A stretch of 64,000 nt of DNA from assembly GCF_036227105.1 (NCBI RefSeq), contig NZ_CP109434.1, positions 1,182,001 through 1,246,000 of the forward strand, read 5' to 3'. The notes below the pieces were generated by a model. The model was not told where the DNA came from and made no database searches. It saw nothing but the letters and a program-made list of their open reading frames with translations. Numbering within the stretch: the first letter of the stretch is position 1; each line of letters opens with the position of its first letter. This document shows positions 1 through 7,273 of the stretch, piece after piece. The position numbers and the translations under genes were made by a program. This DNA is from Amycolatopsis sp. NBC_01488. GTDB lineage: Bacteria > Actinomycetota > Actinomycetes > Mycobacteriales > Pseudonocardiaceae.

Positions 1-130
1 CGCAGAAGAGCACGCGCGTGACGGGCTCGGCGGGGTCGCCGCAGACGAGGCCGACGGCGTCCCACGACTCGGCGAGCGCGGGCGGGTAGGCCTGCTCCAG
101 GACGGTGATGATTTCGGAAAGCGCGGGCAC
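1..130 (-). CDS. Nif3-like dinuclear metal centre protein, N-terminal fragment
   Basis: The gene is cut by the left edge, so only the first 43 codons are present. From a GTG at 130 it reads [13 protein letters not shown] followed by [18 protein letters not shown]. That matches the conserved N-terminus of the Nif3/YbgI/DUF34 family (usual form: LE..aPp.LAE.WDNvGL..Gd). Family members form hexamers or larger rings with a two-metal site and are suspected GTP cyclohydrolase-like or metal-handling hydrolases; no function is settled. It diverges from the chorismate mutase at 162. In M. tuberculosis the Nif3 gene (Rv2230c) also lies near ptpA, SURF1 and cobD, as here, which supports the call. A weak purine run precedes the start. 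Confidence 0.8.
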   Translation of the reverse strand, partial: MPALSEIITVLEQAYPPALAESWDAVGLVCGDPAEPVTRVLFC

Positions 131-161
131 CGGGGGATCTTCGCATGTACGGTGCCGGGCC

Positions 162-719
162 ATGCGAGTACTGGCTGTGCTCTTGACGGTGGTTTCCGGT
201 CTCCTGCTCGCCACGGTTTCCGCTTCGGCGGCACCGGCGTCGCTGTGGCACCTGACGGACCTGGCGGCCCAGCGCGTCCGGATCGCCGACCAGGTGGCGG
301 CCGCGAAGTACGGCACGCCGTCCCCGATCGACGACCCGGTGCGCGAGCAGCAGATCTACGACTCGGTGGCGGCGCGGGCCCCGGCGCTGGGCCTGGACCC
401 GGCGGACGCGGTGCGGTTCTTCCACGCCCAGATCGAGGCGAACAAGGTGGTGCAGCGCGGGTTGTATGCGCGCTGGGACGCCCACCCGTCGGAGGTCCCG
501 TCGACCCGGCCCGACCTCGGCGAGATCCGCCCGGTGATCGACCGCCTGAACACGGGGCTGCTGACGGAGCTGGCGGCGACCCAGCCGCTGCGGAAGTCCC
601 GTTCGTGCCCCACCCGCCGGCTGGTGGCGGCGGGTGTCGCGGACGTGGTGCACCGCTTCGACGCCCTGCACGCACGCGCCTTGGGCGAAGCGACGTCGGC
701 GACGTGCACTACCCGTTAG
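162..719 (+). CDS. Exported chorismate mutase (AroQ gamma type)
   Basis: Converts chorismate to prephenate, probably outside the cytoplasm. The 185-residue product starts with a Sec signal peptide ([26 protein letters not shown]). The all-helical AroQ domain follows, with [21 protein letters not shown] carrying likely active-site Arg38 and Lys49. Two cysteines near the end (Cys149, Cys182) match the disulphide known in the secreted M. tuberculosis enzyme Rv1885c. The ATG at 162 is chosen because it begins exactly at the signal peptide; in-frame ATGs upstream at 105 and 108 would add a non-signal extension overlapping the Nif3 gene. Why secreted chorismate mutases exist is unresolved. Confidence 0.88.
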   Translation: MRVLAVLLTVVSGLLLATVSASAAPASLWHLTDLAAQRVRIADQVAAAKYGTPSPIDDPVREQQIYDSVAARAPALGLDPADAVRFFHAQIEANKVVQRGLYARWDAHPSEVPSTRPDLGEIRPVIDRLNTGLLTELAATQPLRKSRSCPTRRLVAAGVADVVHRFDALHARALGEATSATCTTR

Positions 720-770
720 GGGCGCTCCGGCGACGGTGTGCGTGCCGCCGCCGCGAGCGCCGGTGGGGGG

Positions 771-833
771 TCAGTTGCAGTTGCCGCAGCAGCCGCAGCC
801 CTGACCGGTGCACTTCGAGCAGCACCCGTGCAT
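771..833 (-). CDS. 20-residue cysteine-rich peptide, metallothionein-like
   Basis: A short reading frame encodes 20 residues with seven cysteines at positions 4, 5, 8, 13, 15, 16 and 19, plus glycines, one His and one Lys, ending GNCN. It has an excellent ribosome binding site, AAGGAG, seven bases before the ATG, the best in this part of the window. The CC, CxC and CxxC spacing resembles metal-thiolate cluster peptides, but I do not recognise a named family and it is shorter than mycobacterial MymT. It is divergent from the phosphatase gene at 950 and lies beyond the chorismate mutase stop. The alternative is chance; the Shine-Dalgarno and extreme composition argue against it. Confidence 0.55.
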   Translation of the reverse strand: MHGCCSKCTGQGCGCCGNCN

Positions 834-923
834 GATCGCTCTCCTTCCGGTTCGCGTCCTCGCGTGATCGACGCTAAGTGGCGGCGCGGGGCGGCGGGTA
901 CCGCCGAGCGAGCGGGTGACCGG

Positions 924-940
924 GTGAACCGGCCGGTTAC
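924..940. promoter_or_regulatory. Dyad AACCGGCCGGTT next to a leaderless -10 box
   Basis: A 12-base perfect palindrome (927-938) abuts TACGCT (938-943), which lies 6 bases before the GTG of the phosphatase gene. The dyad would cover the promoter for that gene and lies upstream of the divergent Cys-rich peptide. It may be an operator, but GC-rich dyads are common here, so this is tentative. Confidence 0.3.
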
Positions 941-949
941 GCTCGCGAC

Positions 950-1408
950 GTGACGCACCTCGTCTTCGTCTGCTCCGGCAACATCTGCCGCTCGCCGATG
1001 GCCGAACTCGTGTTCCGCGCCCACCTCGACGACGCCGGCCTCGGCGACGTCCGGGTGACCAGCGCGGGCACCGGTCCGTGGCACGCCGGCGAGCCGGCCG
1101 ACAAGCGCGCCCGGGCGACGCTCAAGGCCCACGGCTACCCCACCGCGCACGTCGCCTCCGAGGTGTCAGACGAAGACCTCGCCGCCGATCTGCTCCTGGC
1201 GGCCGACGAAGGGCACGCCGAGTTCCTGCGCTCCCGCGTCGGCGATCCCGCCAAGGTGCGGCTGCTGCGGTCCTTCGACCCGTCCGCCCCGGACGGAGCC
1301 GAGGTCCCGGACCCGTACTACGGCGGTGACGACGGCTTCGAAGACGTCCTCGGCATGATCGAGCGCTCGGTGCCCGGTTTGCTGGATTGGGTGCGTTCGC
1401 GCGGGTAG
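950..1408 (+). CDS. ptpA: Low-molecular-weight protein-tyrosine phosphatase
   Basis: Cytoplasmic cysteine phosphatase of 152 residues, the usual family length. The P-loop CSGNICRS places the nucleophile at Cys8 and the phosphate-binding Arg at Arg14. The general acid is Asp121 in the DPYYGG loop. The GTG at 950 is preceded by TACGCT six bases upstream, which suggests a leaderless transcript. The gene runs into the SURF1 gene, and the ptpA-SURF1-cobD order matches Rv2234-Rv2236c. In mycobacteria PtpA is secreted and acts on host proteins; in a free-living actinomycete a role in dephosphorylating its own protein-tyrosine kinases is more likely. No signal peptide is present. Confidence 0.9.
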   Translation: MTHLVFVCSGNICRSPMAELVFRAHLDDAGLGDVRVTSAGTGPWHAGEPADKRARATLKAHGYPTAHVASEVSDEDLAADLLLAADEGHAEFLRSRVGDPAKVRLLRSFDPSAPDGAEVPDPYYGGDDGFEDVLGMIERSVPGLLDWVRSRG

Positions 1409-1468
1409 GAGTCACCGGTGACGGAGGTCGGCGGGCGCTCGCGAGGGGGCACGGCCTACCGTGGTGGG

Positions 1469-2302
1469 GTGCGGTTGCGGTTCCTGCTCAAGCCCGGGTG
1501 GCTGGCTCTGACGGCGGTGGTGTTCACGTTCGCCATCTGCTGCTTCACGCTGCTTTCGCCGTGGCAGTTCAGCCGCAACGCCGAGCGCGAGCAGCAGAAC
1601 TCGTCGCTCGAGGCGTCGTTCACCGCGCCGCCCGTGCCGCTGGCGCAGCTGCTGCCGCCGGGGACCGCGCCCGGCGGGAAGACCGAGTGGCACCTGGTCT
1701 CGATCACCGGCCAGTACCTGGCGGACAAGGAAGTCGTCGCGCGGCTGCGGACGGTCCAGGGCGAGGGCGCCTTCGAGGTGCTGACGCCGCTGCGGACCAC
1801 CGACGGCACGGTCGTCCTGGTCGACCGCGGGTACGTCCGGCTCGACAGCAAGTCCGGCGTGCTGCCGTACGCGCCGCCGCCGGCCGGGATCGTGCAGGTC
1901 ACCGCGCGGGCGCGCGCCGACGAGACCGACCCGAAGCACCGGGACGCGTTCGCCGACGCGTCGACCGGCGGGCAGCTGCAGAGCTACGTCGTCGACTCGC
2001 GGGTCGTCGCGCGGGCGGCCAAGCTCGACATCCGGCCGGGGTACTTCCAGCTCGACGCCGGCCAGCCCGGCGTGCTGGGCGCGTTGCCGCTGCCGCAGAC
2101 CGACTCGGGGCCGTTCCTGTCGTATGCGCTGCAGTGGATCGCCTTCGGCGCGATGGCGTTGCTGGGCTGGCTGTACTTCACCGTTCGCGAGCTGAAGCCG
2201 GGCGGTGCGCTGACCACGTCGTCGGAAGCGCCGACGCGCCGGAAGTCCGTCGCGGAGATCCTGGCCGAAGACGAGCTGGCCGAAAGTGGCCATCAGAAAT
2301 AG
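1469..2302 (+). CDS. SURF1-family cytochrome oxidase assembly protein
   Basis: Membrane protein of 277 residues with the SURF1 plan: one N-terminal helix (about residues 9-30, LALTAVVFTFAICCFTLL), a large extracytoplasmic domain, and a second helix near the C-terminus (FLSYALQWIAFGAMALLGWLYF). It includes the family sequence LLSPWQFSRNAER after helix 1. SURF1 proteins help assemble the aa3-type terminal oxidase, probably in haem a insertion. The GTG at 1469 is preferred because TACCGT sits six bases upstream (leaderless pattern) and the protein then starts RLRFLLKPGW. An alternative GTG at 1418, with TAGGAG upstream, would add 17 poorly conserved residues. The hydrophilic tail after helix 2 is probably cytoplasmic. 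Confidence 0.88.
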   Translation: MRLRFLLKPGWLALTAVVFTFAICCFTLLSPWQFSRNAEREQQNSSLEASFTAPPVPLAQLLPPGTAPGGKTEWHLVSITGQYLADKEVVARLRTVQGEGAFEVLTPLRTTDGTVVLVDRGYVRLDSKSGVLPYAPPPAGIVQVTARARADETDPKHRDAFADASTGGQLQSYVVDSRVVARAAKLDIRPGYFQLDAGQPGVLGALPLPQTDSGPFLSYALQWIAFGAMALLGWLYFTVRELKPGGALTTSSEAPTRRKSVAEILAEDELAESGHQK

Positions 2303-2317
2303 CGCGATAATGGCCCT

Positions 2318-2346
2318 TTGGCAGTGCCACTTGGCGCGGTGATACT
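2318..2346 (+). promoter_or_regulatory. SigA-type promoter for the FMN-binding protein gene
   Basis: TTGGCA (2318-2323) and GATACT (2341-2346) are separated by 17 bases, and the -10 box ends six bases before the ATG at 2353, so the transcript is probably leaderless. A small dyad GGCA-G-TGCC overlaps the -35 box and could be an operator. Confidence 0.6.
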
Positions 2347-2352
2347 CGGGTC

Positions 2353-2970
2353 ATGCTGATCCACCCCTGGGACGCGGCCGAGGACACCGAGTGGCGGGAG
2401 TGGCTGGCCGGCCACGACTTCGGCCAGCTGATCGCCGGGGGCGCGGGCCGCGACCTCCCGGTGGTGACCCCGGCGCACTTCGTGTTCGACGGCGACCGCA
2501 CGGTCGTGACGCACCTGGCGCGCCCCAACCCGATCTGGCCGCTGCTGACCGAACACCCGCGAGCGCTGCTGACCGTGGTCGACGACTACGCCTACATCCG
2601 GGCGGACTGGAACACGGCCGCCGACCCGGCGTTCGGCGTCCCGACGTCGTACTACGCGACGGTGCAGCTCGAGGGGGACGTCCGGCTCGTCGACGACCCG
2701 GCGGAGAAGGCTTCCTTGCTGCAGAAGCAATTGCGGCACTTCGAACCGGACGGCGCACGGACGCCGGTGAGCGCGGCCCAGGAGTCGCCGGACCGGCGGC
2801 TGCTGCCGGGGATCCGCGGGATCGAGTTCACGATCACGGGCGTGCGGGCGAAGTTCAAGTTCGGCGGCAACAAGACGGCCGAGGACCGGGCGCGGATCGG
2901 CGGGAAGCTGGCCGAACGCGGCGGGCGGTTGGACGCGGAGGCGTTGACGCAGCTGCGCCGTCGCGGCTGA
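2353..2970 (+). CDS. FMN-binding PaiB-like protein
   Basis: The 205-residue protein matches the PaiB/FMN-binding negative regulator family (split-barrel flavin-binding fold). Visible landmarks are the N-terminal HPWDAAEDTEW, the barrel stretch VPTSYYATVQLEGDVRLVDD, and the C-terminal signature GIEFTITGVRAKFKFGGNK, where families usually have KLSQN. Bacillus PaiB affects sporulation and protease genes; most homologues are uncharacterised and may be flavin-dependent reductases rather than regulators. It has its own promoter, with the -10 box six bases before the start. A perfect 30-base palindrome overlaps its stop codon and separates it from the convergent secreted-protein gene. Confidence 0.78.
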   Translation: MLIHPWDAAEDTEWREWLAGHDFGQLIAGGAGRDLPVVTPAHFVFDGDRTVVTHLARPNPIWPLLTEHPRALLTVVDDYAYIRADWNTAADPAFGVPTSYYATVQLEGDVRLVDDPAEKASLLQKQLRHFEPDGARTPVSAAQESPDRRLLPGIRGIEFTITGVRAKFKFGGNKTAEDRARIGGKLAERGGRLDAEALTQLRRRG

Positions 2971-2988
2971 GGGCCCTCAGCCGCGACG
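2959..2988. terminator. Perfect 30-base palindrome at convergent gene ends
   Basis: Arms CGTCGCGGCTGAGGG and CCCTCAGCCGCGACG meet without a loop base. The TGA stop of the FMN-binding gene lies inside the left arm, and the convergent gene at 3006 ends 18 bases away. It probably acts as a bidirectional terminator; there is no T-tract. Confidence 0.6.
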
Positions 2989-3005
2989 AGCGACACCGGG
3001 CAGCG

Positions 3006-3446
3006 TCAGCCGCCGCAGCCCGGGACCGGCAGCACGTCGAGGAAACCGTGGATGGTCTCGCCCGTGGCGTGGTCGAGCGCGTCCGCGGTCATGTGCTCGG
3101 TGACGCCCGGCTGGTTGGCGGTCGGGTGCTGCTCCCGGATCCCCATGGTCGTCGACAGGTCGTCGCCGGTGAAGAAGATCTTGCCGTTGTCGGCGAAGGT
3201 GATCGTCCAGGTCTGGCCGGCGACGTTGGTGTGGATCTCGAACTCTTCCCCGACGACGAAGGATCCGCCGGGGCCGTCGTCGTCGTGCTTGGACTTCAGC
3301 GTGAACGGCGTGCCCAGGCTGCCGGTGGAATCCTGCTCGTAGGTGGGGCCGCAGCGGCGCCCCTTGGCCTCGGCACTGCCGCCGGTGACGACGAGGGTGA
3401 CCAGGCTCGCGGCGACCACGCCCGCCGCAATGTGCTTGTACCGCAC
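3006..3446 (-). CDS. Small secreted protein, function unknown
   Basis: The 146-residue product begins MRYKHIAAGVVAASLVTLVVTGGSAEAKG, a clear Sec signal peptide cleaved near AEA. The mature part is about 118 residues, rich in Thr, Gly and Asp, and predicted mostly beta. It has only two cysteines (RRCGPTY near the start and PGCGG at the end), suggesting one disulphide that ties the termini together. I recognise no family; the length and composition recall dirigent/allene-oxide-cyclase-like small barrels of actinomycetes, but that is a guess. It stands alone between CobD and a convergent gene. The start is fixed by the signal peptide. Confidence 0.7.
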   Translation of the reverse strand: MRYKHIAAGVVAASLVTLVVTGGSAEAKGRRCGPTYEQDSTGSLGTPFTLKSKHDDDGPGGSFVVGEEFEIHTNVAGQTWTITFADNGKIFFTGDDLSTTMGIREQHPTANQPGVTEHMTADALDHATGETIHGFLDVLPVPGCGG

Positions 3447-3509
3447 GAAATCCTCCCGTATCTCTGCGAAGCGTTGCCTACGCCTGTCGATACGAGGAGG
3501 AGTTACAAG

Positions 3510-4400
3510 TCAGCGCGAGCGGCGCCGGAGGCCCGCGACCAACGCGAGCACCACCGACGTCAGCCCGGCCAGCCACCCGACCACCCGGGACAGCTCCACC
3601 GCCCGCGTCACGTGCCCGGCGTCGGGATTGCGCCCCACCCCGAGCACCGGCAGCTCCGCGACCCCGTGCGGGTACACCGTCCGGCCGCCGACGCGGACCT
3701 CCAGCGCGCCCGCGAACGCCGCCTCCACCCGGCCCGCGTTCGGGCTCGGGTGGGCGATCGTGTCGCGGCGCCAAGCCCGCCACGCCCCGCCCGCCGAGCC
3801 GCCGACCACCGGGGCCGCGAGCACGGTCAGGCCCGCCGCCACCCGGGTCGGGACCAGGTGGACCAGCTCGTCCAGCCGGTCGATCGCCCAGTGCCCCCGG
3901 CGGCCCATGCGCGACCGGCGGAGCAGGCTGACCGCCCGCGCGCCGAGCAGGCCCGGGACGCCGGCCACCGCGCCCCAGACCAGGGGTGCGACCACCGCGT
4001 CCGAAGTGTTCTCCGCCAGCGTTTCCACCGAGGCCCGCGAAAGCCCGACCAGGTCCAGGCCGTCGGCCACGCGCGGGTCCAGTTCGGACAGCGTGGACCG
4101 CGCCGGGTCGAAGCGGGACTCCTCGAGGTCGCGGGCCAGCTCCGTGCCCTGCAGGGCCAGGCCGGCCGCGCCGAGGACCGCCCACGTCGTCACCGCCGTC
4201 GCCGACGCCTGCACCAGCGGACGGCCGCGGCCGGCGCGTTCGAGCAGGAGGCCGCCGGCGACCGCGGCGCCCGTGACCGCGAGGGCCCGGCCCTGCGAGA
4301 GGCGGCGGAACGCCGTCACGGGCGGGCGTCGACGGGCGTCGCCGAGGGCGCCGTCGGCCGCCACGCCCAACACCAGTCCGATCGCGCGCGCCGCGCTCAC
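3510..4400 (-). CDS. cobD: Adenosylcobinamide-phosphate synthase (CobD/CbiB)
   Basis: Integral membrane enzyme of cobalamin synthesis that joins the aminopropanol linker (or its phosphate) to adenosylcobyric acid. The 296-residue protein carries family landmarks: RASVETLAENTSDAVVAPL in the middle, RLDELVHLVPTRVAAG, and the substrate-loop signature HPSPNAGRVEAAFAGAL. Several hydrophobic segments agree with a polytopic protein. The GTG at 4400 (MSAARAIGLVLG) is chosen because the region upstream up to 4520 has no CobD homology and runs into an inverted repeat. It lies beside SURF1 and ptpA as in mycobacteria. No cobalamin riboswitch is visible in the 127 bases upstream. Confidence 0.88.
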   Translation of the reverse strand: MSAARAIGLVLGVAADGALGDARRRPPVTAFRRLSQGRALAVTGAAVAGGLLLERAGRGRPLVQASATAVTTWAVLGAAGLALQGTELARDLEESRFDPARSTLSELDPRVADGLDLVGLSRASVETLAENTSDAVVAPLVWGAVAGVPGLLGARAVSLLRRSRMGRRGHWAIDRLDELVHLVPTRVAAGLTVLAAPVVGGSAGGAWRAWRRDTIAHPSPNAGRVEAAFAGALEVRVGGRTVYPHGVAELPVLGVGRNPDAGHVTRAVELSRVVGWLAGLTSVVLALVAGLRRRSR

Positions 4401-4478
4401 CCGTGCCCCCCGGCGGAAGAAAAGTCCAGTACGCGGCGAGGCTACTCGCCCCGCCGGCCGGACGTGCGGCGCAGGTGG

Positions 4479-4522
4479 TCGTGAGTGAGAAACAGCGTTA
4501 GAACGCTGTTTCCCACTCACGA
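4479..4522. repeat. Dispersed inverted repeat, copy 1
   Basis: Twenty-one-base arms starting TCGTGAGTGAGAAACAGC, with a two-base loop (AG) and a single A/G mismatch that can pair as G-U. It begins five bases beyond the stop codon of the GntR gene (minus strand), so it may serve as that gene's terminator. The outer sequence CGTGAGTGRGAAAC is shared with repeats at 18861 and 37416. Confidence 0.75.
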
Positions 4523-4527
4523 GCGGC

Positions 4528-5220
4528 CTACTCGACCAGCGCCGCGATCTCGTCCCGGGCCTGGACGACGATGTCGCGCATCGCCCGCTCCGCCCGGTCC
4601 GCGTCTCCGGCCGCCACCGCCGCGGCCACCTCCAGGTGCAGCGCGACGGCCTCGGGCTGCGGCTCCGGCGGCATCAGCCCGTGCCCGGTCCGGCCGGTGA
4701 GCACCTCCGCGACGACCTCGGACAGCTGCGCGAACATCGGGTTCCCGGACGCGCCGAGCAGCAGGTCGTGGAACGCGATGTCGAACTCGAGGAACGTCGA
4801 CAGGTCACGCGCCCGCGCCGTCCGGGCCAGCCGCTCCCCCAGCGCGCCGAGGCGGCCGCGCTCCTCCGGCGTCGCGCGCAGGGCCGCGTACCGCGCCGCG
4901 CACGGCTCGATCGCCGACCGCAGCTCGTTCAGCGTCGCGAGTGCCGCCGGCCGCGCCGGGCCGTCGAGCTGCCAGCGGATCAGGCGCGGGTCGTAGTGGT
5001 TCCACTCCGCGGGCTCCCGGACGATCACCCCGACCCGGCGCTTGCTGCTGGTCAGCCGCATCGTCTCCAGCACTCGGACGACTTCGCGCGCTACCGTCCG
5101 CGAAGCTCCGAAGCGCTCTTGGAGCTCTTCGGAGCGCAAGACGGTGCCCGGTTCCAGGGCGCCGTTCGCGATCGCCGCGCCCAGCGCGTCCAGTACCTGC
5201 TCGTGCCTGTCGGTCCCCAC
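4528..5220 (-). CDS. gntR: GntR/FadR-type regulator of gluconate genes
   Basis: A 230-residue regulator with an N-terminal winged helix (about residues 5-70; EELQERFGASRTVAREVVRVLE is the recognition region) and a C-terminal all-helical FCD ligand domain with metal-ligand-type residues (FDIAFHDLLL, HLEVAAAV). It is divergent from gluconokinase and the gluconate permease. Two identical 11-base palindromes in the shared promoter make it very likely their repressor, released by gluconate or 6-phosphogluconate as in characterised GntR systems. The ligand is inferred. The start is placed at an ATG giving the usual FadR-subfamily length. Confidence 0.85.
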   Translation of the reverse strand: MGTDRHEQVLDALGAAIANGALEPGTVLRSEELQERFGASRTVAREVVRVLETMRLTSSKRRVGVIVREPAEWNHYDPRLIRWQLDGPARPAALATLNELRSAIEPCAARYAALRATPEERGRLGALGERLARTARARDLSTFLEFDIAFHDLLLGASGNPMFAQLSEVVAEVLTGRTGHGLMPPEPQPEAVALHLEVAAAVAAGDADRAERAMRDIVVQARDEIAALVE

Positions 5221-5248
5221 CCCGCCAACCTAGCGATCTGATTCGATT

Positions 5249-5280
5249 AAGTAGTACTTCATCTTGAATAAGTAGTACTT
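5249..5280. promoter_or_regulatory. Twin GntR operators
   Basis: The sequence AAGTAGTACTT occurs at 5249-5259 and again at 5270-5280. Each is a near-perfect palindrome (AAGTA-G-TACTT), and the two are 21 bases apart centre to centre, two helical turns. They lie in the divergent gntR-gntK promoter in a strikingly AT-rich island, and are the obvious binding sites for the adjacent GntR protein. Confidence 0.8.
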
Positions 5281-5322
5281 TTGAGTTTCACTCACCTGGG
5301 CACAACGAAGTGGGAGGTGCGG

Positions 5323-5817
5323 ATGACCGTCATCGTGGTGATGGGGGTGTCAGGCTCCGGCAAGACGACGATCGGCACGGCGCTCGCGACCGCGCTGGAC
5401 GTCGAGTACGCCGAAGCCGACAAGTTCCATCCGCAGGCCAACATCGACAAGATGACCGCGGGGCATCCGCTGACCGACGTCGACCGCGCCCCCTGGCTCG
5501 AGGCCATCGCCGGCTGGATCCGCGACCACCAGGACTCCGGCGGCGTCGTGACGTCGTCCGCGCTCAAGCGCCGCTACCGCGACGTCCTGCGGACCGGCGG
5601 AAACGTCTGGTTCGCCCACCTGCACGGCGACCGCGCGCTGCTGGCCGAGCGCATGAAGACCCGCACGGGTCACTTCATGCCGGTGTCGCTGCTGGATTCG
5701 CAGCTCGCCGACCTGGAATCCCTCGGGCCGGGCGAGCCCGGCGCGATCTTCGACATCGGCGGCACTCCCCAGGAGATCACCGAAGCCGCCCTCACCGCCT
5801 TCCGGGAGCACGCATGA
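5323..5817 (+). CDS. gntK: Gluconokinase
   Basis: Phosphorylates gluconate to 6-phosphogluconate for the pentose phosphate pathway. The 164-residue protein is the usual length for the thermoresistant GntK family. Walker A is GVSGSGKT at residues 8-15. It also has EADKFHPQANIDKMTAGHPLTDVDRAPWL, a family hallmark, the SALKRRYRDVLR substrate region and a KTRTGHFMP lid. The ATG at 5323 follows GGGAGG at good spacing; an upstream ATG at 5281 lies inside the operator region and has no RBS. Its stop overlaps the start of the permease gene (ATGA), so the two are translationally coupled and should respond to the same regulator. Confidence 0.93.
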   Translation: MTVIVVMGVSGSGKTTIGTALATALDVEYAEADKFHPQANIDKMTAGHPLTDVDRAPWLEAIAGWIRDHQDSGGVVTSSALKRRYRDVLRTGGNVWFAHLHGDRALLAERMKTRTGHFMPVSLLDSQLADLESLGPGEPGAIFDIGGTPQEITEAALTAFREHA

Positions 5818-7181
5818 CCACCGTCCTCGCGGCCGCCTGGACCGGCCACGACACCCGCCTGATCACCGCGACCGTCGTCGCGATCGCCGTCATCGTCGTG
5901 CTGATCACGAAGGTGAAGCTGCACCCGTTCCTGTCGCTGGTGCTCGGTTCGCTCGTGCTCGGCCTGGCCGCCGGGATGCCGATCACGAACCTGATCAAGT
6001 CCTTCTCCGGTGGCGTCGGCAGCACGGTCGCGTCCGTCGGCATCCTGATCGCCCTCGGCGCGATGCTCGGCAAGCTGCTGGCCGACTCCGGCGGCGCCGA
6101 CCAGATCGTCGACACCGTGCTCGGCAAGGCGCGCGGTGCCGCGCTGCCCTGGGCGATGGCGCTGGTCGCGGCGCTGATCGGGCTGCCGATGTTCTTCGAG
6201 ATCGGGCTGGTCATGCTCATCCCGGTGGTGCTGCTCGCGGCCAAGCGCACCGGGAAGCCGTTGATGCTGCTGGGGATTCCGGCGGTCGCCGGCCTGTCGG
6301 TGCTGCACGGCCTGGTCCCGCCGCACCCGGGTCCGCTCGCCGCGGCGGGCGCGCTGAACGCGAACGTCGGGATCACGCTGGCGTTCGGCCTGCTCGTCGG
6401 CATCCCGACGCTGGTCGTCGCGGGCCCGCTGTTCGCGCGCGTCGCGGCCCGGCTGGTGCCGGACGCCGAGCCGCCCGAGCGGCTGATCCCGGAGCGCGCG
6501 GACACGGACAAGCCGCGGCCCAGCTTCGCGGCGACGTTGACGACCGTGCTGCTGCCCGTCGTGCTCATGCTCGCGAAAGCGCTCTCGGACATCCTGCTGG
6601 CCAAGGACAGCCAGGCGCGCAAGATCCTCGACTTCGTCGGCGACCCGCTGATCGCGCTGCTCGCGGCGGTGCTGGTGGGCATGGTGCTGCTGGGCCGCCC
6701 GGCCGGTCTCGACCGGGCACGGCTGTCCACTGTGGTCGGTGAATCGCTGGGCCCGATCGCCGGGATCATGCTGATCGTCGGCGCGGGCGGCGGGTTCAAG
6801 CAGACGCTGGTCGACGCCGGGGTCGGCGACGTCATCACGGGCCTGGCCAAGGACGCGCACCTCTCGCCGCTCCTGCTCGGCTGGCTGGTGGCGGTGGCGA
6901 TCCGGCTGGCGACGGGTTCGGCCACGGTCGCGACGGTCTCGGCGGCGGGCATCGTGGCCCCGCTGGCGGCGGGGATGGATCCGTCGCACAGCGCGCTGCT
7001 GGTGCTCGCGATCGGGGCGGGGTCGCTGTTCTTCTCGCACGTGAACGACGCCGGGTTCTGGCTGGTGAAGGAGTACTTCGGGCTGTCGGTCGGGCAGACA
7101 CTGAAGACGTGGTCGGTGATGGAGACGCTGATTTCGGTGGTGGCGATCGCGCTGATCCTGCCGCTGTCGCTGGTGGTTTAG
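5814..7181 (+). CDS. gntP: Gluconate permease, GntP family
   Basis: A 455-residue inner-membrane gluconate:proton symporter with about 12-14 hydrophobic segments throughout. Family sequences include HGLVPPHPGPLAAAGALNA in the first half and FFSHVNDAGFWLVKEYFGLSVGQTLKTW near the end, both typical of GntP/GntT. The first 20 residues (MTTVLAAAWTGHDTRLIT) precede the first membrane helix. The start overlaps the gntK stop. It imports the substrate that GntK phosphorylates, completing a two-gene catabolic operon under the divergent GntR. A strong terminator follows at 7198. Confidence 0.92.
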   Translation: MTTVLAAAWTGHDTRLITATVVAIAVIVVLITKVKLHPFLSLVLGSLVLGLAAGMPITNLIKSFSGGVGSTVASVGILIALGAMLGKLLADSGGADQIVDTVLGKARGAALPWAMALVAALIGLPMFFEIGLVMLIPVVLLAAKRTGKPLMLLGIPAVAGLSVLHGLVPPHPGPLAAAGALNANVGITLAFGLLVGIPTLVVAGPLFARVAARLVPDAEPPERLIPERADTDKPRPSFAATLTTVLLPVVLMLAKALSDILLAKDSQARKILDFVGDPLIALLAAVLVGMVLLGRPAGLDRARLSTVVGESLGPIAGIMLIVGAGGGFKQTLVDAGVGDVITGLAKDAHLSPLLLGWLVAVAIRLATGSATVATVSAAGIVAPLAAGMDPSHSALLVLAIGAGSLFFSHVNDAGFWLVKEYFGLSVGQTLKTWSVMETLISVVAIALILPLSLVV

Positions 7182-7197
7182 GCCCCGCACGGCCAAG

Positions 7198-7229
7198 GGC
7201 CGTCACCCCAGCCGGGGTGACGGCCTTTT
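7198..7229 (+). terminator. Rho-independent terminator of the gnt operon
   Basis: Twelve-base arms GGCCGTCACCCC and GGGGTGACGGCC with a four-base loop, followed by TTTT. This is the most classical intrinsic terminator in the window. It sits 16 bases after the permease stop and just before the ArsR promoter. Confidence 0.85.
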
Positions 7230-7236
7230 CGCGCCG

Positions 7237-7266
7237 TTGACATGTGACCTTTTGGTCACCTATCCT
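7237..7266 (+). promoter_or_regulatory. Promoter with embedded ArsR operator
   Basis: TTGACA (7237-7242) and TATCCT (7261-7266) are 18 bases apart. The spacer contains the perfect inverted repeat GTGACC-TTTT-GGTCAC (7244-7259). The -10 box ends seven bases before the GTG at 7274, so the transcript is probably leaderless. The layout predicts autorepression: the regulator would block polymerase by binding between the two promoter boxes. Confidence 0.8.
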
Positions 7267-7273
7267 CGCTCAC

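Noticed and set aside
2391-4484. A 697-codon open frame crossing three genes
   Set aside because: It runs in another frame through the PaiB-like gene, the secreted protein gene and CobD, all of which have recognisable products; the frame itself shows no domain.
4401-4527. Possible cobalamin riboswitch before cobD
   Set aside because: Only 127 bases, containing the dispersed inverted repeat; no B12-box-like GCCACTG element was found on the minus strand.
5670-7196. A 508-codon minus-strand frame opposite the gluconate permease
   Set aside because: The Arg/Gln/His-rich product is a typical antisense shadow; the plus-strand permease has membrane helices and family motifs.
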